Part shown: in pieces, positions 44,691-52,894 of the stretch | Position numbering within the stretch: the stretch's first letter is position 1 | Layout of the letters: every line of letters begins with the position of its first letter | From: Acidobacteriota bacterium | GTDB lineage: Bacteria > Actinomycetota > Actinomycetes > Actinomycetales > Microbacteriaceae | Length of the DNA: 56,178 nucleotides | Direction of reading: 5' to 3' | Assembly: GCA_019351995.1 (NCBI GenBank) | Contig: JABBOD010000018.1 | Location: 1 to 56,178, forward strand | Notes under the pieces: model-generated | Database searches by the model: none | What the model was told of the DNA's origin: nothing | What the model saw: only the letters and a program-made list of their open reading frames with translations | Program-made: the position numbers and the translations under genes

Positions 44691-45749
44691 ATGACCTCTC
44701 CCCTCCCCCACGGCGCATCAGGAGCGACCGCGGGTGACGCCCGTCCCCGCGCGCCCCGCGCACTCGCCGGGCTGGGTTTCGTCGTTCTCGTCGCCGCGCT
44801 CGCCACCTGGCTCGGCGCACTCGTGCCCGTCGTCGGCGGCCCCGTCTTCGGCATCGTTATGGGTGCGTTGCTCGCGGCGCTGATCCGTCCAGGGGCGGCC
44901 ATCCGTGCCGGTGCCGGTTTCGCAGGAAAGCGGGTGCTGCAGGCGAGCATCGTGGTTCTGGGCTCCGGGCTGTCGCTCACTCAGGTGCTCACGGTCGGCA
45001 CCTCCTCGCTTCCCGTCATGCTGGGCACACTCGTCGTGGCACTCGGCGGAGCCTGGTTCTTCGGGAGGCTCCTTGGCGTGACCGGCGATGTCCGAACGCT
45101 CATCGGGGTCGGAACGGGGATCTGCGGGGCCTCCGCCATCGCCGCGACGACGGCCGTCATCGGCGCGACGGAGGCCGAGGTCGCCTACGCGATCGGCACC
45201 ATCTTCACCTTCAACATCGCCGCGGTTCTGCTGTATCCGACCCTCGGGCACCTCATCGGGCTCAGCCAGCACGCCTTCGGGCTGTGGGCGGGAACCGCGA
45301 TCAATGACACCTCCTCGGTGGTGGCGGCCGCCTACACATACGGGGCGGCAGCCGGCGCATACGGCGTGGTCGTCAAGCTCACCCGCACGCTCATGATCAT
45401 CCCCATTTCGCTTGCGTTGTCGGCCATCACCGCACGGAAAGCGACCACGGCAGACGGCCAGACGGTGAGAGCGCGGTTGCCGTGGCGGCGGCTCGTTCCG
45501 CTGTTTCTCGTCGGCTTCATCGCGGCCAGTGCGATCAACTCGATCGGGGTGATCCCGGCGAGCTGGCACCCCGTGCTGAACTCCGCCGCCATGTTCATGA
45601 TCACGGTGGCGCTCACCGGCATCGGGCTGTCGACCCGCGTCGCGACGATTCGCGCGGCCGGTCACCGCCCATTGCTTCTCGGGGCGATCCTGTGGGCGCT
45701 CGTCGGGGTGACGAGCCTCCTGTTGCAGTGGGCAACGGGCACGCTCTGA
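44691..45749 (+). CDS. YeiH-family putative sulfate/sulfite exporter
   Basis: Ten-helix membrane protein of the PSE/YeiH family, 352 residues from the ATG at 44691 (AGGAG 5 nt upstream; the frame opens 75 bp earlier but without a ribosome site). Family blocks: AGKRVLQASIVVLGSGLSL near 80-100, GTGICGASAIAAT and LGLWAGTAINDTSSVVAA-like sequence near 205. Substrate is by analogy only; the adjacent LysR regulator supports a role in sulfur-oxyanion or related stress. Confidence 0.9.
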   Translation: MTSPLPHGASGATAGDARPRAPRALAGLGFVVLVAALATWLGALVPVVGGPVFGIVMGALLAALIRPGAAIRAGAGFAGKRVLQASIVVLGSGLSLTQVLTVGTSSLPVMLGTLVVALGGAWFFGRLLGVTGDVRTLIGVGTGICGASAIAATTAVIGATEAEVAYAIGTIFTFNIAAVLLYPTLGHLIGLSQHAFGLWAGTAINDTSSVVAAAYTYGAAAGAYGVVVKLTRTLMIIPISLALSAITARKATTADGQTVRARLPWRRLVPLFLVGFIAASAINSIGVIPASWHPVLNSAAMFMITVALTGIGLSTRVATIRAAGHRPLLLGAILWALVGVTSLLLQWATGTL

Positions 45750-46059
45750 CGTCGGACTCGGACGAACTGCCGCCTGTCGACGTCCAAGATTCCTCCCAAT
45801 GTCCCCCGAGAGAGGGCCAATTTCTTTCAGAATGCTGGTGTTGGCCGGCAAACCGCGCTTAGCTGTCCTTCTTCGCCACCGGCGTCGTCTGGTCGCCCTT
45901 ACCCCGGTCCCCGGTAATGGGTTCTCTGACTGATCGACGCCAGCATCGTCGCTGATGAACCGGATCGTCCGATCCGGCCGCATGCGCCAAAGACGCCGTG
46001 CCACCGTCCCGTGCACAGGAATGCCTTCGCGGCAGCCCGCCCCGGAAAGGAACCGCACC
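45750..46059 (+). promoter_or_regulatory. Long leader of the beta-glucan operon with nested inverted repeats
   Basis: 310 bp without a convincing gene. It contains GGCCAA (45815-45820)/TTGGCC (45841-45846), an outer stem GGCGTCG (45881-45887)/CGACGCC (45935-45941) enclosing TTACC (45899-45903)/GGTAA (45913-45917), and an 18-bp palindrome CCGGATCG-TC-CGATCCGG (45960-45977) 83 bp before the GT2 start. No conserved c-di-GMP or c-di-AMP riboswitch block is recognisable. I read it as promoter plus operator or structured 5' UTR. Confidence 0.45.
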
Positions 46060-47790
46060 ATGGCCACAAGCTGGAAGAACAAACCGTACCGAGGGCCTCG
46101 CCGCACCGAGGAGGCGCCGCTTGCCCGCAAGGTCGAGAACTCGGCTGTCGAGTCTCCTACTCTGTTGCTGTTCGTACTCGTCGCCGCCGCCGGTGTGCTG
46201 GCGTACACCGGATTCCTCCTGAACCCGGCGAACCGGGGCGACTGGCTGCCGTACAGCATCGTCATCACCGCCGAACTCGTTCTGGTTGTGCAGTCGCTGG
46301 TCTCGATGTGGACCATCCTCTCCGGCGGTCAGGACCCTCGCAGCTTTGCGTTTCACCACTCACAGGAACGCCTCTTCGATGCGGCGACGGTCGTCCGCTC
46401 TGGCGTCAAACCGACTCCGCAGAACTGGCCGATGCAGTTGGAAAGCCGCCACCTCGCGGTGGATGTCTTCATCACGGTCTACGGCGAGCCGCTCGCGAAG
46501 ATCGCGAAGACCGCGAGTGCCACACTCGCCATGCGCGGCCAGCACCTGACCTGGATCCTCGACGACGGCGGGTCGGATGACGTGCGCGATCTCGCCGCGG
46601 ACCTCGGCATCCGCTACGTGCGTCGGTTGACGCACAACGGCGCCAAGGCCGGCAACGTCAACCACGCACTCACGCTGTCGACCGGCGAGTTCTTCGCGAT
46701 CTTCGACGCCGACTTCGTCCCCGACCCCGACTTCCTGTACGAGACGGTGCCGTTCTTCATCGATGACAATGTCGCTTTCGTGCAGACGCCGCAGGCCTAC
46801 GGCAACATGAACAACCTCATCTCCCGAGGTGCCGGCTTCATGCAGTCCGTCTTCTACCGCTTCATCCAGCCCGGCCGGAACCGCTTCAACGCGGCGTTCT
46901 GCGTCGGCACGAACGTGATCTTTCGCCGGACGGCGATCGACTCGATAGGCGGCATGGTCACCGATTCGAAGTCGGAGGATGTCTGGACCTCGCTCCGGCT
47001 CCACGAACTCGGCTGGCGCTCGATCTACATCGCCGTCACGCTCGCCGTCGGGGATGCACCGGAGACCATCGAGGCATACACGAAGCAGCAGTTGCGCTGG
47101 GCGTCCGGCGGCTTCGAGATCCTGTTGCAGCGGAATCCCTTCAGCCCCCGCACGAAACTCACGATCGACCAACGGGTGCAGTATTTCGTGACGGCGACCC
47201 ACTACCTCGTCGGAATCACGCCGCTGCTGCTGATCATGGTGCCCCCTCTGGAGATCTATTTCGATCTCCGTCCGGTCAACCTCACGGTCACCTGGATCAC
47301 CTGGTTGCTCTTCTATGCCGGGTTCTACGGCATCCAGATCCTGCTCGCGTTCCACACCATGGGCTCGTTCCGACCTGAGACTCTCGTCATGGCGGCGGTG
47401 TCATTCCCCATCTACGTTCGCGCGTTCCTCAACGTGTTCTCGGGGCGGGAGCAGAAGTGGGTCGCCACCGGATCCGGCGGCGCGAGGGTCTCGCCCTTCA
47501 ACTTCATCATTCCGCAGGTGCTCTTCTTCGCTTTCGTGTTCCTCACCTCGATCGTCGGCATCCTGAAGGACTACGGAAACCAGACCGTCACGCTCGCGAC
47601 AGCCTGGAATGTCACGAACACGATCGTGCTCGGTGTCTTCATCGTGACCGCCTTCCGCGAAGCCCACGTGTCTCGCCGATCCCCCGCGCCCCATGCCGCC
47701 CTCTCCGCAAGCTTCGGGCACCCCGTTGCCGCGGTCCCCAGCACACGCCTCCGACCCATGTTCGACGAAGCAGGAAAGGCCATCTCATGA
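46060..47790 (+). CDS. Cellulose-synthase-like GT2 beta-glucan synthase
   Basis: Processive family-2 glycosyltransferase, 576 residues from the ATG at 46060 (GGAAAGGA upstream). Two N-terminal helices (about 33-53, 63-85), a cytoplasmic catalytic domain, then four or more C-terminal helices. Catalytic set: DDG (168-170), DAD (216-218), the ED of SKSED (306-307) and QQLRW (343-347), as in BcsA and CrdS. The acceptor region reads AAFCVGTN. No PilZ domain follows. The ATGA overlap with the adaptor and the downstream GH81 gene favour a beta-1,3 or mixed beta-1,3/1,4-glucan over plain cellulose. Confidence 0.88.
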   Translation: MATSWKNKPYRGPRRTEEAPLARKVENSAVESPTLLLFVLVAAAGVLAYTGFLLNPANRGDWLPYSIVITAELVLVVQSLVSMWTILSGGQDPRSFAFHHSQERLFDAATVVRSGVKPTPQNWPMQLESRHLAVDVFITVYGEPLAKIAKTASATLAMRGQHLTWILDDGGSDDVRDLAADLGIRYVRRLTHNGAKAGNVNHALTLSTGEFFAIFDADFVPDPDFLYETVPFFIDDNVAFVQTPQAYGNMNNLISRGAGFMQSVFYRFIQPGRNRFNAAFCVGTNVIFRRTAIDSIGGMVTDSKSEDVWTSLRLHELGWRSIYIAVTLAVGDAPETIEAYTKQQLRWASGGFEILLQRNPFSPRTKLTIDQRVQYFVTATHYLVGITPLLLIMVPPLEIYFDLRPVNLTVTWITWLLFYAGFYGIQILLAFHTMGSFRPETLVMAAVSFPIYVRAFLNVFSGREQKWVATGSGGARVSPFNFIIPQVLFFAFVFLTSIVGILKDYGNQTVTLATAWNVTNTIVLGVFIVTAFREAHVSRRSPAPHAALSASFGHPVAAVPSTRLRPMFDEAGKAIS

Positions 47791-48521
47791 CCTGGGCTAA
47801 TCGTTTCCGCCTGGTGATCGGGCTCATCACCGTCATCCTGATCGTTCTCGGCGCGACGCTCGTGTTGAGCGTGCGCCAGACCGAGATCGCCAGCAGCACC
47901 GCGTCCGTCAAGGCGATCACCTATTCCGTCGGCTCCGACTACGCGGGCACCGTCGTCGACGAGAAGGTCAAGCAGGGCGATTCGGTCACCAAGGGCCAGC
48001 CCCTGATGACCATTCAGAGCGCCGCTGTCTCCGCGGCATCCGCGATCAAGGGCGGCATCCCGGCGAACGAGTCGTACACGGTCGCATCCGGCGGAATGCT
48101 CACTCTGACTGCCACACAGCCGGGCGTCATCGAGACACTGGGGGCGCAAGTGGGCGGCTTCGTGAGCGCCGGAAGCCCGCTCGCGACGATCGATCGAGCG
48201 GACTCGCTGTATGTGGAGGCGAAGTTCAAGATCGACTCCTACGATTTCTCGCGCATTCGAAAGGGTGCCCAGGTTGATCTGGTGCTGCCGGACCAGCAGC
48301 AGCTCAGCGGAACGGTGTCACTGATCCAGGTGACCACCGCCAGCAACGGCACGGCCATCGCCGATATCCGCGTGACGAGTCCGCAACTCAAGCTCGGCAA
48401 GGACAACGGACTCGCCGCGCCAGGGACACCGGTGCAGGCGACTCTTCATCTCAAAGACGATGGGCTGCTCGGCGGACTCCGCGTGCAGTTCATCACCCTG
48501 CTGCAGAAACTGCACCTGTGA
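47787..48521 (+). CDS. HlyD-like membrane-anchored adaptor protein
   Basis: 244 residues; one N-terminal helix (about 9-29), then an extracytoplasmic part with a split biotinyl-lipoyl domain (GTVVDEKVKQGDSVTKGQPL and GVIETLGAQVGGFVSAGSPL) and a beta-barrel domain (YVEAKFKIDSYDFSRIRKG). The helical hairpin between lipoyl halves is very short, so it cannot reach across a second membrane, as expected in a Gram-positive. ATGA overlap with the synthase and GTGA overlap with the glucanase. I infer it guides or extrudes the nascent polymer. Confidence 0.85.
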   Translation: MTWANRFRLVIGLITVILIVLGATLVLSVRQTEIASSTASVKAITYSVGSDYAGTVVDEKVKQGDSVTKGQPLMTIQSAAVSAASAIKGGIPANESYTVASGGMLTLTATQPGVIETLGAQVGGFVSAGSPLATIDRADSLYVEAKFKIDSYDFSRIRKGAQVDLVLPDQQQLSGTVSLIQVTTASNGTAIADIRVTSPQLKLGKDNGLAAPGTPVQATLHLKDDGLLGGLRVQFITLLQKLHL

Positions 48522-50518
48522 CCCGGCGCACGTTGATCCCGGCGGTCTCCGCAGCGCTCGTCGTCTTCCTGCTCGCCCTGGCGGGTTGCAGTTCCAGCCC
48601 ATCGACGGCACGCCCGAGCGGATCGGGGCCCGCGCTTGATGCGGCGACCGGAAGCATTCCGCATCGCTCGGTGGCACCGATGCCGACGGCGCGCCTCGCC
48701 GCACACCTCATCCCGCCGACCAACCGCTGGTTCTCCGGCCTGGTGTTCGGTGACGTACCGCAACCCGTCTTCCCGCTCCCCCTCTCCTTCGCGCTGACCG
48801 GTTCGGGGTTCGCGCTCGGGGTGCCGACCATCACCACCGGTGCCAACACGATCAACGGTGGGTTCTCGCCGGCGATCGGTGTCACCAACGGGTCCGCCTC
48901 GAGCGTCATCACCGCCTACGACGCGGCATCGGTGACCGTCCAACAAAAGGATGCCGGTGGTGCCCCGATCGGGTCTGTCGTCATCGCCGAGGGATCCCCG
49001 GTGGTCAGCTACACCGCCCTGCGCGACGGAACCGTCTCGCTCGGGACCCGATTCGATGGCTCCGGAGCGGTGAAGTCCGCCACCGTCGGCGGCACTGGAT
49101 ACGGGCTCATCACCGACGGCGCCCTTGCCGGAACCCAGCTGCGCCTGACGAAGGGGCAGACTCTCGAGCTGTTCGCAGCGCCCACCGGAGCTGACCCGAC
49201 GAAGTTCGGCGAGCACGTCTCGGCGCTGACCGGCGTCTCGGCGAGCTACCGGGTCGACTCCGCGACAGTGACGACCACGCTCCGCTACCACTCGACCGGT
49301 CAGACCATGGTCGCCGCCATGCCCCACCAACAGGGGGGGCTCGTCACCCCGAGCCACTGTTCGCTCGGCGGCTACCCGTCGGTCTACGGGACGCTGTCCC
49401 TGTGCTCCGGGTCGACGCTGTCATGGACCTCGACGAAAGTCGCTCCGAACGGGAACCTGAAACTCGGCCAGCTCTCGGGCGCCGACAAGTCCGAGCTGAC
49501 CTCCCAACTGGCTCGCGATCTCGCGTCCACGACGCCGCTGCCGACGGACAGCTATTTCGGCGGCAAAGCCCTGTACCGACTCGCCAACCTCCTGATGCTC
49601 GCGCGCGAACTCGGCGACACCGGCTCCGCGGCAAAGGCCCAGAGCAAACTCGACGCGGCGCTCGTGACCTGGACGGAACCGCACGGCTGCACCACGCGAT
49701 CCACCCAATGCTTCGTCTACGACCCGACCGTGAAAGGGGTGGTGGGGTTGACCGCCTCCTTCGGGTCCGACCAGTTCAACGACCACCACTTCCACTACGG
49801 CTACTTCCTCTACGCCGCCGGGATCGCCGCGCGGTATGAGCCGACGATCACCTCCCGGCTCGAGCCCGTGATGAATCTGCTCGCCGCGGACATCGCGATG
49901 CCGGGTGCGTCGTCCAACTTCCCGACTCGGCGTGTGTTTGACGCGTACGCGGGCCACTCCTGGGCCTCCGGCTACTCGCCCTTTGCCGACGGGAACAACC
50001 AGGAGTCCAGCTCCGAGGCCGTTGACGCCTGGAATGGACTCGGCCTGTGGGCGACCGCGACCGGCAACACCCAGCTCCAAACCGAGGCGACGTGGATGCT
50101 GTCAGCCGAAACCGCGTCCGCGAAGGCGTACTGGACGAACTTCGACACCCAGGCGCCCGTCTACTCCGGATACCACCACAGCGTCGTGGGCATCAACTGG
50201 GGTGCCAAGCGCGACTATTCGACCTGGTTCAGCGCCGACCCGAACGCCAAACTCGGCATCCAACTGATCCCCATGAGCCCGGCGTCCGGCTACCTGGCCG
50301 GCGACCCGGCCCGCATCGCCCGCAACATCACCGAGGCAACCCCGTCGGGCGTCAACGTGCAGTTCGGCGACTACCTGTTGATGTACTCGGCGCTGGAGGG
50401 CAGCCGACAGGCGTCGGCCGCTCTGGCGACCGCCCGCACCCTTCCGGCGAAGTTCATCGACGACGCCGACTCGCGCAGCTACCTGTTGGCGTGGATCATG
50501 TCGAGGTCGACGCCCTGA
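48518..50518 (+). CDS. GH81 endo-beta-1,3-glucanase lipoprotein
   Basis: 666 residues with lipobox LALAG-C24, so tethered to the outer face of the membrane. GH81 signatures: LIPPTNRWFSGLVFGDVPQ near 67-85 at the start of the beta-sandwich domain, FNDHHFHYGYF with the acid Asp422, and NNQESSSEAVDAWN with the candidate catalytic base among Glu496 and Glu500. GH81 enzymes cut beta-1,3-glucan. GTG start coupled to the adaptor gene. Its place parallels the BcsZ cellulase of bcs operons: editing or releasing the polymer. Confidence 0.92.
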   Translation: MTRRTLIPAVSAALVVFLLALAGCSSSPSTARPSGSGPALDAATGSIPHRSVAPMPTARLAAHLIPPTNRWFSGLVFGDVPQPVFPLPLSFALTGSGFALGVPTITTGANTINGGFSPAIGVTNGSASSVITAYDAASVTVQQKDAGGAPIGSVVIAEGSPVVSYTALRDGTVSLGTRFDGSGAVKSATVGGTGYGLITDGALAGTQLRLTKGQTLELFAAPTGADPTKFGEHVSALTGVSASYRVDSATVTTTLRYHSTGQTMVAAMPHQQGGLVTPSHCSLGGYPSVYGTLSLCSGSTLSWTSTKVAPNGNLKLGQLSGADKSELTSQLARDLASTTPLPTDSYFGGKALYRLANLLMLARELGDTGSAAKAQSKLDAALVTWTEPHGCTTRSTQCFVYDPTVKGVVGLTASFGSDQFNDHHFHYGYFLYAAGIAARYEPTITSRLEPVMNLLAADIAMPGASSNFPTRRVFDAYAGHSWASGYSPFADGNNQESSSEAVDAWNGLGLWATATGNTQLQTEATWMLSAETASAKAYWTNFDTQAPVYSGYHHSVVGINWGAKRDYSTWFSADPNAKLGIQLIPMSPASGYLAGDPARIARNITEATPSGVNVQFGDYLLMYSALEGSRQASAALATARTLPAKFIDDADSRSYLLAWIMSRSTP

Positions 50519-50603
50519 CAGCTCGGACACGCCCGGAAGTGAGCCCGTCTGCACCAACCGCTGTCAAACACGCTGTACATCTGGCTGGGAGATCGCTACC
50601 GTG

Positions 50604-50623
50604 ATGTCAAGCACGTTTGACAT
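50604..50623. promoter_or_regulatory. Candidate operator of the membrane protein/XRE pair
   Basis: ATGTCAA (50604-50610) and TTGACAT (50617-50623) are perfect 7-bp arms around 6 bp, ending 11 bp before the ATG of the membrane protein. A related half site TGTCAAACACG lies at 50562-50572 (10 of 11 bases equal to 50605-50615). This layout suits autoregulation by the small XRE protein encoded downstream. Confidence 0.55.
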
Positions 50624-50634
50624 AAAGGGTCACC

Positions 50635-51042
50635 ATGAAAAAGCAGCTCATCCTGATCGTCGGCATTTGGGCTCTCATCGGGGTGGCGGACGTGATCGCT
50701 ACCGACGTGTCTGGGGAGAATGAGCCCGGACCGAGCATCTTCGCCGTCGTCGCGCCCTTGATCGTCGTGGCGGGGGGACTCGGAGCGTACGCGATCAAGC
50801 GCCGACGCGAAGCGCACACCCGTAGCTCGGAGCATGACTCCGTTGAACGATCGCTCGCCGAGCGCGCGCGATCGGCGACGATGATCGATGGTCTGATCCT
50901 GGGCCTCGCCGCCGGAGCGATCGCGCTGTTCGCGCACGGGCTCCCGGCGGCCCTGTGGATCTTCGTCGCCGTGGCGTGCACGGTGATCGACTTCTGGGTC
51001 CGTTACGCGGTGCTGCTTCGCCAGGCGCGGTCGGAGAGTTGA
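50635..51042 (+). CDS. Small membrane protein paired with XRE regulator
   Basis: 135 residues with four hydrophobic helices (about 4-22, 34-52, 82-101, 104-124) and a charged cytoplasmic loop between the second and third (RRREAHTRSSEHDSVERSL). It resembles the small DUF2178-like proteins commonly encoded next to short XRE-type regulators, but I cannot assign the family firmly. The TTGA overlap with the regulator gene suggests the two act together, perhaps with the membrane protein sensing or sequestering. Confidence 0.75.
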   Translation: MKKQLILIVGIWALIGVADVIATDVSGENEPGPSIFAVVAPLIVVAGGLGAYAIKRRREAHTRSSEHDSVERSLAERARSATMIDGLILGLAAGAIALFAHGLPAALWIFVAVACTVIDFWVRYAVLLRQARSES

Positions 51043-51233
51043 AGAACTCGCTGTTCGAGCTTCGCCAGGCGCGCGGGCTGACTCAGGAGGCGCTGGCCGC
51101 CGCACTCGGCGTCTCGCGGCAGACGATCATCTCGATCGAACGGGGCAAGTTCGACCCCAGCTTGCCGCTCGCGTTCAGGCTCGCCGCCTTCTTCGACACC
51201 AACATCCACGAGATCTTCAGCCCGGATCCCTAG
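51039..51233 (+). CDS. Small XRE-family transcriptional regulator
   Basis: 64 residues that are essentially one Cro/CI helix-turn-helix: LFELRQARGLTQEALAAALG, then VSRQTIISIERGKFDPSLPL and a short tail with NIHEIF. I place the start at the TTG at 51039, overlapping the membrane protein stop by 4 bp; this gives the standard N-terminus MKNSLFELR. It converges on the GrpB-like gene with a 4-bp overlap of stops. It probably binds the dyad upstream of its operon. Confidence 0.88.
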   Translation: MKNSLFELRQARGLTQEALAAALGVSRQTIISIERGKFDPSLPLAFRLAAFFDTNIHEIFSPDP

Positions 51234-51793
51234 TGAGCCATGCCGCGTGCGCGTGCTTTGATCGCGGTGATCACGTCCGTCTTCGCCTCCGCGTAAGCAT
51301 TCATGTCATCCCAGTCCTCGGTGAGCAGAGCCCGTTTGGTGTGCTCGTAAAGGTCACGGTCATCGGCGTCGACGCGCAGGTGATCGCGAAAGAGAAGGTA
51401 CTCGCCAAAGGCAGGATCATCTCGACCGAGGATGTGCACGTGGACATCTCGGGCCGGCGTGCGCACCATTCGATGCCCTGGCTCCCGGACTCGTAATTCG
51501 TAGCCGGCTTGAACAAGAGGATCGAGGTAGTCCTCCTCGGCGGTGATGTCCACGACGGTGACGACGAGGTCGACAATCGGCTTCGCGGCCAGGCCGGGAA
51601 CCGAGGTCGATCCGATGTGCTCGACAGAAATGACCATCCCGGCAAGTGCTCTCCGAATCCGATCTTCGTGATCGCGGAAAACAGCAGGCCAATGGTCGTC
51701 ATAGCCGACCAGCTCCAGGTGACGCTTCTCCACCCCACCACACAGCTCGACATCCACCACGTCACGCCGCCGCGGCGTCATGTCCTGCGCCAT
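51230..51793 (-). CDS. GrpB-family (UPF0157) protein
   Basis: 187 residues. The GrpB core LELVGYDDHWPAVFRDHEDR, then EHIGSTSVPGLAAKPIVDLV with the nucleotidyltransferase-like GSTS and D-x-V elements, and HVHILGRDDPAF. The GrpB family shares the polymerase-beta nucleotidyltransferase fold; its reaction is not established. The first 25 residues are an acidic/basic leader, so a later start is possible. Isolated gene. Confidence 0.87.
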   Translation of the reverse strand: MAQDMTPRRRDVVDVELCGGVEKRHLELVGYDDHWPAVFRDHEDRIRRALAGMVISVEHIGSTSVPGLAAKPIVDLVVTVVDITAEEDYLDPLVQAGYELRVREPGHRMVRTPARDVHVHILGRDDPAFGEYLLFRDHLRVDADDRDLYEHTKRALLTEDWDDMNAYAEAKTDVITAIKARARGMAH

Positions 51794-51894
51794 TTCGTCA
51801 TCCTCCCATCAACCACGACAGCGCTGCTCCCGGCGTGGAGACCGGATGTCAGCCGCGGTACTACTCTCATTCCATTGCCGATGGAGGTCATGCC

Positions 51895-52458
51895 ATGCGC
51901 CGAGTTACCTATTCGATGGGCGTCTCACTCGACGGCTATATCGTCGACCCGGACGGCAACATCGCCTCGCCTCCGCCCGACGAGGAGATCTTTCGATTCG
52001 TCATCGATGAGGCTCGAGACGTCGGTGTCCACCTCCTGGGGCGACGGCTGTACGAGACGATGCTGTATTGGGAGACCGCCGACCAGGATCCGACGCTGGA
52101 CGAATCGGAGCGCGAGTGGACGTCGATCTGGAAGCCGCTTCCGAAGGTGGTTTTCTCCACCACGCTCTCGGTGGTGGAGGGCGCAGCGCGTCTGGCAACC
52201 GGTGGCCTGGCGGAGGAGATCGAACGGCTACGAGCCGAGCCGGAGACGGGCGATATCGCCATCGGCGGCGCGACGCTCGCCGCCGAAGCCGCCGCGCTGG
52301 GTCTGATCGACGAATACCGAGTCAGGGTGTACCCCGTGCTGGTCGGCGGAGGCATTCCGTTCTTCCCCCACAACCGGCACCGAGTCGACCTCGAACTCGT
52401 CGAAAGCCACCGCTTCACGTCGGGAGTCCTCTCTCTTCGCTACCGGGTAGCCCGCTGA
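51895..52458 (+). CDS. Dihydrofolate reductase-like (RibD C-terminal family) protein
   Basis: 188 residues from the ATG at 51895 with GGAGG upstream. It opens with RRVTYSMGVSLDGYIVDPDG and includes LLGRRLYETM and the late IGGATLAAEAAALGLIDEY, the pattern of stand-alone RibD-C/YwjB-like reductases. Probably an NADPH-dependent reductase of unknown substrate, not true folate metabolism. A divergent or regulatory partner is not evident; the ArsR gene follows 85 bp later. Confidence 0.87.
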   Translation: MRRVTYSMGVSLDGYIVDPDGNIASPPPDEEIFRFVIDEARDVGVHLLGRRLYETMLYWETADQDPTLDESEREWTSIWKPLPKVVFSTTLSVVEGAARLATGGLAEEIERLRAEPETGDIAIGGATLAAEAAALGLIDEYRVRVYPVLVGGGIPFFPHNRHRVDLELVESHRFTSGVLSLRYRVAR

Positions 52459-52534
52459 CGGCAATCGACCGGTCGACGGCACGCCTGCGGCGCCGACGAC
52501 GAGCACTTGCGGCCAGGAGCATGTCGATGTATTT

Positions 52535-52552
52535 TACAACCAAATGGTTGTA
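52535..52552. promoter_or_regulatory. ArsR-type operator overlapping the start codon
   Basis: TACAACCAAATGGTTGTA: perfect 8-bp arms (52535-52542, 52545-52552) around AA. The ATG of the ArsR-family gene (52544-52546) lies inside it. A bound repressor would block the start region of its own operon directly; the message is probably leaderless or nearly so, as no Shine-Dalgarno fits. Confidence 0.75.
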
Positions 52553-52882
52553 CGACAGGAACTCAGCGACGACGAGGTGAACCGGATCTTCCGAGCGCTC
52601 GCCGACGCGACGCGACGCGACATCGTGCGCCGCACGCTGGTCGAGGAGGTCTCGGTCTCGCAGCTGGCTGACGCGTACGCGATGTCGTTTGCGGCCGTGC
52701 AGAAGCACGTCGCCGTGCTGGAGGAGGCGAAGCTCGTGACGAAGCAACCACGAGGCCGGGAGCGGATGGTGCGGGGCGACCTGGCGCGCATCCGTCAGGC
52801 ACAGCGCCTCCTCGACCAGTTCGAGCAGCTCTGGCGCTCGCGCATCGACCGTCTCGACCTCGTGCTCGACGACACTCACTAG
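52544..52882 (+). CDS. ArsR-family transcriptional repressor
   Basis: 112 residues of a winged-helix ArsR protein: IFRALADATRRDIVRRTL, then the recognition region VSQLADAYAMSFAAVQKHVAVLEEA. No metal-binding CxC is present, so it belongs to the non-metal group that accompanies SRPBCC/AHSA1 genes. The start lies within the operator palindrome. It is followed 12 bp later by the tandem SRPBCC gene, which it probably represses together with itself. Confidence 0.9.
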   Translation: MVVRQELSDDEVNRIFRALADATRRDIVRRTLVEEVSVSQLADAYAMSFAAVQKHVAVLEEAKLVTKQPRGRERMVRGDLARIRQAQRLLDQFEQLWRSRIDRLDLVLDDTH

Positions 52883-52894
52883 GAAAGGTTCATC

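Noticed and set aside
45750..46059. Cyclic-di-GMP or cyclic-di-AMP riboswitch ahead of the glucan synthase
   Set aside because: I could not find the conserved blocks of either class; only generic stems and a palindrome are visible.
47300..47790. PilZ domain at the synthase C-terminus
   Set aside because: The region is helices followed by a short basic tail; there is no RxxxR or DxSxxG pattern and too little length.
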